Source: VRUB01 sp046758085
GTDB taxonomy: Bacteria; Pseudomonadota; Gammaproteobacteria; Acidiferrobacterales; SPGG2
Length of the DNA stretch: 11,157 nucleotides
Direction: 5' to 3'
Assembly: GCA_046758085.1 (NCBI GenBank)
Contig: JBHHZP010000120.1
Span: forward strand, 1 to 11,157
This document shows, piece after piece, positions 6,790 to 11,157 of this stretch (position 1 is the stretch's first letter; the number at the start of each line of letters is the position of its first letter). A program made the translations under genes and the position numbers. The notes beneath the pieces are model-generated. The model ran no database searches and had not been told where the DNA came from. It was given only the letters and a program-made list of their open reading frames with translations.

Positions 6790-6804
6790 GAGAAATAGTT
6801 TCTC
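6790..6804. repeat. Small inverted repeat just after the CBS gene
   Basis: GAGAAA and TTTCTC form a 6-bp stem with a 3-base loop (TAG), 4 bases beyond the CBS stop codon. It is AT-rich and has no following T tract on the minus strand, so it is at best a weak transcript-end structure. Confidence 0.25.
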
Positions 6805-6807
6805 GTG

Positions 6808-8190
6808 TCAGCTCCGCGCGGCTAGAAATTGGACGACGTCAATCTTGCTAATAATGCCAATGATGTTCCCTTGTTCAACGACGACGGCAACATTGTGATT
6901 ATCAAAAACCGACTGGACCCTTGTTAACGGATCAGCCGGAGCAACCTGACCCTCAAGGTTCTTCGCGACCCGGCTCACCTTGTCGTCCGGGGTGCATTTA
7001 CCGCTCACCAGACCTTGCAGTATATCGAGCTCATGGATCATTAGCAGATTCGGGATCTTGCCATTCGTCTTCACGGGCATCTGCGAGATTCCCAGCTGCG
7101 ACATCCTGCCGGTCACGTGACCCAGGGTCTCATCCAGCTCTGCAAACTCTACCTTGCCGCCCTTGAACTTCAAGACTTCCCGGACCGTTCCCAGGCGCTG
7201 TTCGAGACCCAGGAAACCCATGTCCTTCATCCAGTCATCGTCATAACACTTACTCAAGTAGCGGTCACCGAAATCCGGAATGATTACGACGACGATTTTG
7301 CCCGGCCCGAGTCGCTTGGCCACCTCGAGTGCACCGAATAACGCAGTGCCTGCGGACCCACCCGCAAAGATGCCCTCTTCGCGCGCAAGCTGCCTTGCCG
7401 TTAAAAACGAATCGCGGTCTGATACTTGCATCACGTCATCGATGACCGAGAAATCAAGTGTGCCCACCATGAAGTCGTGGCCTATTCCTTCAACGCGATA
7501 GATCCCGGGATCGCCTGATTCCCCTTTGTAGAACTCGTCGTAATAAATGCTGCCTATTGGATCCGGGCAGACGACTGTTATTTCGTGGCCCGTTTCGGCG
7601 GCCTTTTCCTTGAGATACTTCCCCGCCCCCGATATTGTCCCACCGGTGCCTATTCCACCAACCAGGCAATCGATCTTGCCATCCGTGTCCTCCCAGATCT
7701 CTGGCCCCGTTGTCAGATAATGGGCCTCAGGATTATTCATATTAAAGTATTGATCGGTGTAAAATCCGCCGGGCGTCTCTCGCGCGATCTTCTTGGCGAC
7801 TTCCACGTAGCTGTCAGGATGATCGTGCGGGAGATCGGTTCGCGTGATGATTACTTCGGCCCCGTAGGCCTTTAGCATATCAATCTTTTCCTTACTCATT
7901 TTGTCGGGCATGGTGCACACACAGCGATAACCGCGCACTGCAGCCGTCATCGCGAGGCCCAGGCCTGTATTACCCGAGGTGCTTTCTACCAGCGTCCCGC
8001 CCGGTTTTATCAGTCCCGCCTTCTCGGCGTGGGCGATCATATTGACGGCAATGCGATCCTTGACGGAGCCGGTCGGATTAAATTGTTCGAGCTTCGCATA
8101 GATCGCCGCCATACCGCGATCAACGATGCGGTTCAGCTTGACAAGCGGTGTGTGGCCTACCAGAGCTAGGATGTTCTCGTAGTATTCCAT
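6808..8190 (-). CDS. cbs: Cystathionine beta-synthase with C-terminal CBS domain pair
   Basis: CBS condenses homocysteine with serine to cystathionine, the first step of reverse transsulfuration, using PLP (fold type II) in the cytosol. In the 460 residues, K44 in NPTGSVKDRIA is the Schiff-base Lys. TSGNTG (71-76) is the substrate-carboxylate loop and GIGTGGT (179-185) holds the PLP phosphate. LDFSVID and the DDDWM near 317-321 are typical of CBS rather than plain cysteine synthase. Two CBS domains follow (about 334-394 and 405-460), which in animal enzymes bind S-adenosylmethionine. There is no N-terminal haem domain as in the human enzyme. Plain CysK/CysM would be about 300-330 residues, so the tail supports CBS. 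The ATG has a GGAG 10 bases upstream. The gene lies 119 bases behind kbl, with its own candidate promoter, and 200 bases before the gamma-family gene. Those two together would form a complete homocysteine-to-cysteine route. Confidence 0.93.
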   Translation of the reverse strand: MEYYENILALVGHTPLVKLNRIVDRGMAAIYAKLEQFNPTGSVKDRIAVNMIAHAEKAGLIKPGGTLVESTSGNTGLGLAMTAAVRGYRCVCTMPDKMSKEKIDMLKAYGAEVIITRTDLPHDHPDSYVEVAKKIARETPGGFYTDQYFNMNNPEAHYLTTGPEIWEDTDGKIDCLVGGIGTGGTISGAGKYLKEKAAETGHEITVVCPDPIGSIYYDEFYKGESGDPGIYRVEGIGHDFMVGTLDFSVIDDVMQVSDRDSFLTARQLAREEGIFAGGSAGTALFGALEVAKRLGPGKIVVVIIPDFGDRYLSKCYDDDWMKDMGFLGLEQRLGTVREVLKFKGGKVEFAELDETLGHVTGRMSQLGISQMPVKTNGKIPNLLMIHELDILQGLVSGKCTPDDKVSRVAKNLEGQVAPADPLTRVQSVFDNHNVAVVVEQGNIIGIISKIDVVQFLAARS

Positions 8191-8224
8191 CGTCGACTCT
8201 CTCCGAAGTCGTTGCGTTAAATTA

Positions 8225-8238
8225 AGTATACGCGCGTA
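8225..8238 (-). promoter_or_regulatory. Candidate -10 box overlapped by a palindrome upstream of cbs
   Basis: On the minus strand TATACT (reverse complement of 8225-8230) is a good -10 box about 35 bases before the cbs ATG. No clear -35 lies 16-18 bases further up. A perfect 10-bp palindrome TACGCGCGTA (8229-8238) overlaps the box and could be an operator half or full site. This suggests cbs has its own promoter rather than depending on tdh-kbl. Confidence 0.35.
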
Positions 8239-8281
8239 ATCGCGTCAGACCCTAGCGGGCGTACTGGTGTGCGTACTCACA

Positions 8282-8308
8282 GCGAATGGAGCATGACGGG
8301 TTATTCGC
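8282..8308. repeat. Inverted repeat just after kbl
   Basis: GCGAAT (8282-8287) and ATTCGC (8303-8308) form a 6-bp stem with a 15-base loop immediately beyond the kbl stop. There is no T run on the minus strand, so termination here is uncertain. Confidence 0.25.
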
Positions 8309-8309
8309 A

Positions 8310-9494
8310 CTAGCGGATGATCCCGAGCGCCGTGCCGACCGCCACAAATGCCTCGATCGCACGCTCCAGGTGTGCGTGCTCATGCGCGGCCGACAGTTGC
8401 ACCCGGATGCGCGCCTGCCCTTTGGGCACCACCGGATAAGAGAAACCGATTACGTAGATGCCGCGCTCGAGTAGCTCGGCGGCCATAGTCTGGGCAAGCT
8501 TGGCATCATAGAGCATGATCGGCACAATGGGGTGCTCGCCGGGTTTGATGTCGAAGCCAGCTGCGGTCATCTGCGCACGAAAGTGGCGTGTGTTTTCCGT
8601 CAGCCGGTTCCTGAGATCGGGAGACCGCGATAGCAGCTCGAACACCTGGATGCCGGCCGCCACCAACGGTGGTGGCAGCGTATTGGAGAACAGGTAAGGA
8701 CGCGAGCGTTGGCGCAACATCGCTACAATTTCGCGGCTCGCTGTGGTGAATCCGCCGGAGGCGCCGCCCAAGGCCTTGCCGAGCGTGGACGTGAAGATAT
8801 CGACCTGATCCTGCACCTCATGGTGCTCGGCGGAGCCGCGGCCTGTAGGCCCCACAAAACCCGTGGCATGGGAGTCGTCCACCATGACCCGCGCGTCGTG
8901 GCGCTGTGCGAGCGCCACGATCTCGTCGAGCGGTGCGATGTCACCGTCCATGCTGAAGATGCCGTCGGTGGCGATCAACCGGGTGCGGGCGTCTGCGGCT
9001 TCCTCGAGCTTCGCTTCCAGATCCGCCATGTCGGCATGACTGTAACGATAGCGTCGTGCCTTGCACAGGCGTACGCCGTCGATGATGGAGGCATGGTTCA
9101 GGGCGTCGCTGATCACAGCGTCCTCGGGCCCCAACAGCGTCTCGAACAGACCGCCGTTGGCATCGAAGCAAGAAGAGTAAAGAATGGCGTCTTCGGTGCC
9201 GAAAAACGAGGCGATCGCATGTTCCAGTTCTTTGTGCAGGTCCTGGGTGCCGCAAATGAAACGCACTGATGCCATGCCGAAGCCATGGTCGTCCAGCGCC
9301 TTGTGCGCCGCCGCGATGACCTGCGGGTGATTGGCAAGGCCCAGGTAGTTGTTCGCGCAAAAGTTCAGCACCTCCTGGCCGGTCGCGACCTCCACACGCG
9401 CCCCCTGCGGCGTGGTGATGATGCGTTCGTCCTTGTAGAGTCCTTGCGCTTTTAGGGTGTCCAGCTCGCTTGCCAGCCGCTCGCGTAGGCCCAT
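8310..9494 (-). CDS. kbl: 2-amino-3-ketobutyrate CoA ligase (glycine C-acetyltransferase)
   Basis: Kbl cleaves 2-amino-3-oxobutyrate with CoA into glycine and acetyl-CoA, the second step of threonine breakdown by the Tdh route. It is a PLP enzyme of the alpha-oxoamine synthase family, cytosolic and dimeric. The 394 residues match the usual length (398 in E. coli). Visible marks are the N-terminal NFCANNYLGLANHP (44-57), GTQDLHKELE (82-91), and NHASIIDG with H133 or H134. VDDSHATGFVG (205-215) carries the Asp for the pyridine nitrogen and the adjacent His. TSTLGKALGGASGG has the Schiff-base Lys K240. The run GTQDLHKELE together with the neighbouring tdh favours Kbl over the related BioF, HemA and Spt enzymes. 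The start has a strong CGGAGGGG 3 bases before the ATG. It begins 17 bases behind the tdh stop, so the two form an operon. Confidence 0.96.
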   Translation of the reverse strand: MGLRERLASELDTLKAQGLYKDERIITTPQGARVEVATGQEVLNFCANNYLGLANHPQVIAAAHKALDDHGFGMASVRFICGTQDLHKELEHAIASFFGTEDAILYSSCFDANGGLFETLLGPEDAVISDALNHASIIDGVRLCKARRYRYSHADMADLEAKLEEAADARTRLIATDGIFSMDGDIAPLDEIVALAQRHDARVMVDDSHATGFVGPTGRGSAEHHEVQDQVDIFTSTLGKALGGASGGFTTASREIVAMLRQRSRPYLFSNTLPPPLVAAGIQVFELLSRSPDLRNRLTENTRHFRAQMTAAGFDIKPGEHPIVPIMLYDAKLAQTMAAELLERGIYVIGFSYPVVPKGQARIRVQLSAAHEHAHLERAIEAFVAVGTALGIIR

Positions 9495-9511
9495 GTTCCC
9501 CTCCGGTCACC

Positions 9512-10546
9512 TCAGTCCCAGTCGCACACCACTTTGCCACACTGGCCGCTTTGCATCACGTCGAAGCCCTTCTGGAAGTCATCGATCGGGATTTGGTGCG
9601 TCAGCACAGGTCGCAGATCGAGACCGCCAAGGACCATTTGCGTCATCTTGTACCAGGTCTCGAACATCTCGCGGCCATAGATCCCCTTGATGTGGAGGCC
9701 TTTGAAGATGACCAGGTCCCAGTTGATGGGGGTCCCCGCGGGCAGGATACCCAGCAATGCGATCCGCCCGCCGCTGTACATATGACGCAGCATGTCGTTG
9801 AAGGCCTGCGGGTTGCCGGACATCTCCAGGCCAATATCGAATCCCTCCTTGATGTCCTGTGCCTGCATGGCCTCATCGAGGGTCTCACGGGCAACATTCA
9901 CCAGGTGCGTCGCCCCCATTTTTTCCGCGAGCTTCAGGCGGTACTCGTTAGTGTCGGTGATGACCACGTGGCGTGCGCCCAGATATCGGCAGATGCCTGC
10001 GGCCATAATGCCAATGGGGCCGGCGCCCGTAATCAAGACGTCCTCTCCAACGACCTGAAAGGAGAGCGCGCAGTGGACGGCATTTCCGTAGGGATCGAAG
10101 AACGCCGCGATCTCGGAGGGTATTTCCTGTGGAATCAGCCACAGGTTGGCGGCCGGTGCGACGATGTACTCGGCGAACGCGCCATCGCGATTCACGCCAA
10201 TACCCTCGGTATGCGTGCATAGATGCCGGTGGCCGGCGCGGCAGTTGCGACACAGCCCGCACGTAATGTGGCCCTCGGCCGATACACGATCGCCGACTTC
10301 GTAGTTGTGCACACCGTGACCAACCTCTGCGATGTAGCCGACGAACTCATGACCAATCACGAGCGGCGTTCGAATTGTGCGCTGCGACCAGTCATCCCAG
10401 TTGTATATGTGCAGGTCGGTGCCGCAGATGGCGGTCTTGTCGACCTTAATCAGCACCTCGTTGGTGCCTACCTCGGGGAGGGGTACCCGCTCCATCCAGA
10501 TCCCGGGCTGCGGCGCGCGTTTGACCAACGCCTTCATCGTGCTCAT
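9512..10546 (-). CDS. tdh: L-threonine 3-dehydrogenase
   Basis: Tdh oxidises L-threonine to 2-amino-3-ketobutyrate with NAD+, the substrate for Kbl encoded directly downstream. It is a zinc-containing medium-chain dehydrogenase, usually a cytosolic tetramer. Its 344 residues match the 341 of E. coli. The catalytic zinc site is seen in CGTDLHIY (C41) and GHEFVG (H66, E67). The structural zinc site is the four-Cys lobe C96, C99, C102 and C110. The Rossmann motif GAGPIG (174-179) and D198 at the end of the second strand favour NAD+ over NADP+. AAFFDPYGNAVH (147-158) is characteristic of Tdh among the medium-chain dehydrogenases. An AAGG about 8 bases before the ATG serves as Shine-Dalgarno. It is the first gene of the tdh-kbl operon. 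In E. coli this operon responds to leucine through Lrp; no Lrp site can be claimed here. Confidence 0.97.
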   Translation of the reverse strand: MSTMKALVKRAPQPGIWMERVPLPEVGTNEVLIKVDKTAICGTDLHIYNWDDWSQRTIRTPLVIGHEFVGYIAEVGHGVHNYEVGDRVSAEGHITCGLCRNCRAGHRHLCTHTEGIGVNRDGAFAEYIVAPAANLWLIPQEIPSEIAAFFDPYGNAVHCALSFQVVGEDVLITGAGPIGIMAAGICRYLGARHVVITDTNEYRLKLAEKMGATHLVNVARETLDEAMQAQDIKEGFDIGLEMSGNPQAFNDMLRHMYSGGRIALLGILPAGTPINWDLVIFKGLHIKGIYGREMFETWYKMTQMVLGGLDLRPVLTHQIPIDDFQKGFDVMQSGQCGKVVCDWD

Positions 10547-10571
10547 GGCATCACCTTTGGGCCCGCGGTTC

Positions 10572-10600
10572 AGCGTATTCCTTGTTTATTATTACGCCAA
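10572..10600 (-). promoter_or_regulatory. Candidate promoter of the tdh-kbl operon
   Basis: On the minus strand TTGGCG (reverse complement of 10595-10600) and TACGCT (reverse complement of 10572-10577) stand 17 bases apart, fitting a sigma-70 promoter. The spacer is AT-rich. The -10 box ends 25 bases before the tdh ATG, so the leader would be short. Confidence 0.45.
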
Positions 10601-10634
10601 GCGCAAGATTGTTCACTCATTGCGTCTCGCCGCT

Positions 10635-10700
10635 GTCAGCGCCCGGCTCCGGGGTCTGCCTGGGGCCGCGGCGGGGCTCCACCGCTCTCCGGTCGCTGAC
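10635..10700. repeat. Long GC-rich inverted repeat upstream of tdh
   Basis: The arms GTCAGCGCCCGG (10635-10646) and CCGGTCGCTGAC (10689-10700) pair at 11 of 12 positions. They enclose 42 GC-rich bases that contain the palindrome GCCGCGGC. It lies just upstream of the tdh promoter candidate. It resembles a REP-like intergenic palindrome or a hairpin-forming RNA, but no second copy is present in the window and no T run follows. Confidence 0.45.
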
Positions 10701-11157
10701 ACCCGCAAGCCCTGAACTAGTGGTTTGTTGTCTCTGCCGTGAGTTCATGCAATTTCCGGGTTAGAGCGCTTGCCGTAGCGAGGATGCAAATTACTTTAAA
10801 CCCAACTTATTATAGCTATATTGGTGCGTAATGCGCGTGGTAAACAGCTATCGTACTTTTTCTTGGACCAGCGGGATATTATCGGGGGTCGGCCTCTTTA
10901 TTGGTGTGAATGCCAACAGCGGATTGACTCACTGATTTGATTCAGGGCCCTGTCACGAACTGCGGATGTTCGTGATTGACTTTCCGTCAGAAAGGCGCAG
11001 ACTGAATTTGTCGTCCTGCGAGTAGCTGCCTTTACCGCGGTTTTGCCGCGCGGGCGAGAAGGGCCATGCATGGGTTTTATTGATTTAGTCAATAAGACAG
11101 GTACAAAGGACGGCGGTGGGAGGAATTAGTGCTGTCAGCATAGATACGTCGACTCCA
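10701..11157. other. Gene-free end of the window with several inverted repeats
   Basis: No convincing gene is visible on either strand. The stretch is AT-rich around 10785-10825 and has a TATAAT on the minus strand (reverse complement of 10809-10814) without a matching -35. Three hairpins follow. The first is TCACGAAC/GTTCGTGA (10953-10960 and 10968-10975, perfect 8 bp). The second is CTTTC/GAAAG (10980-10984 and 10990-10994). The third is TTATTGA/TCAATAA (11077-11083 and 11089-11095, perfect 7 bp). A 34-codon ORF (10831-10935, +) with a hydrophobic centre has no ribosome binding site. Confidence 0.45.

Noticed and set aside
8709..9540. Long open frames opposite and alongside kbl (for example 8709-9269 + and 8941-9540 -)
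   Set aside because: They lie inside kbl, whose product is recognised throughout. They have shadow-type composition rich in Arg, Gly and His and no ribosome binding site.
9470..10222. 250-codon open frame on the plus strand opposite tdh
   Set aside because: Tdh is certain on the other strand. The plus-strand frame is an antisense shadow caused by GC-rich codons.
10898..11092. 64-codon ORF on the minus strand
   Set aside because: It begins with TTG inside a hairpin, has no ribosome binding site, and its translation is basic and featureless.
3175..11095. TTAGTCAATAA present at both 3175-3185 and 11085-11095
   Set aside because: An 11-base match is expected several times by chance in a window of this size, and the flanks do not match.

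Overview
The window looks like a chromosomal stretch from a proteobacterium, most likely a gammaproteobacterium. The TypA, CspA-type, Tdh and Kbl proteins are close to their enterobacterial counterparts. The MetA-family enzyme paired with a P-loop ATPase fits less-studied, perhaps sulfur-metabolising, gammaproteobacteria. That placement is inference from protein resemblance only. I see no mobile element, CRISPR array, tRNA or rRNA.

Layout. Positions 3-1121 (+) hold the C-terminal 372 residues of the ribosome-associated GTPase TypA/BipA, cut by the window edge. A CspA-type cold-shock protein follows (1381-1584, +) with a long leader and a textbook terminator (1614-1646). That terminator can also serve a convergent two-gene unit of unknown function on the minus strand: an 81-residue soluble protein (2321-2566) and a two-helix membrane protein (1787-2296). 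Upstream of that unit, an 18-codon ORF (2548-2604) has a very strong ribosome binding site and overlaps the start of the 81-residue gene. Divergent from it lies an unknown 101-residue gene (2818-3123, +). A 339-base stretch without genes follows.

The central part is sulfur amino acid metabolism. A P-loop ATPase (3463-4335) and a MetA-type homoserine O-acyltransferase (4340-5434) are tightly coupled on the plus strand. They converge on a minus-strand series: a cystathionine gamma-synthase/gamma-lyase family enzyme (5465-6607) and a cystathionine beta-synthase with two C-terminal CBS domains (6808-8190). Upstream on the same strand is the threonine-to-glycine operon tdh-kbl (10546 down to 8310). 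The last 611 bases (10547-11157) hold the tdh promoter region and several inverted repeats but no convincing gene.

How the genes fit together. MetA activates homoserine for methionine synthesis. CBS joins homocysteine and serine to cystathionine, and the gamma-family enzyme either splits cystathionine to cysteine (reverse transsulfuration) or makes it from acylated homoserine. Tdh and Kbl break threonine, the other product of homoserine, down to glycine and acetyl-CoA. The region therefore gathers enzymes around the homoserine, methionine, cysteine, threonine and glycine junction. The main unknown is the ATPase coupled to MetA.
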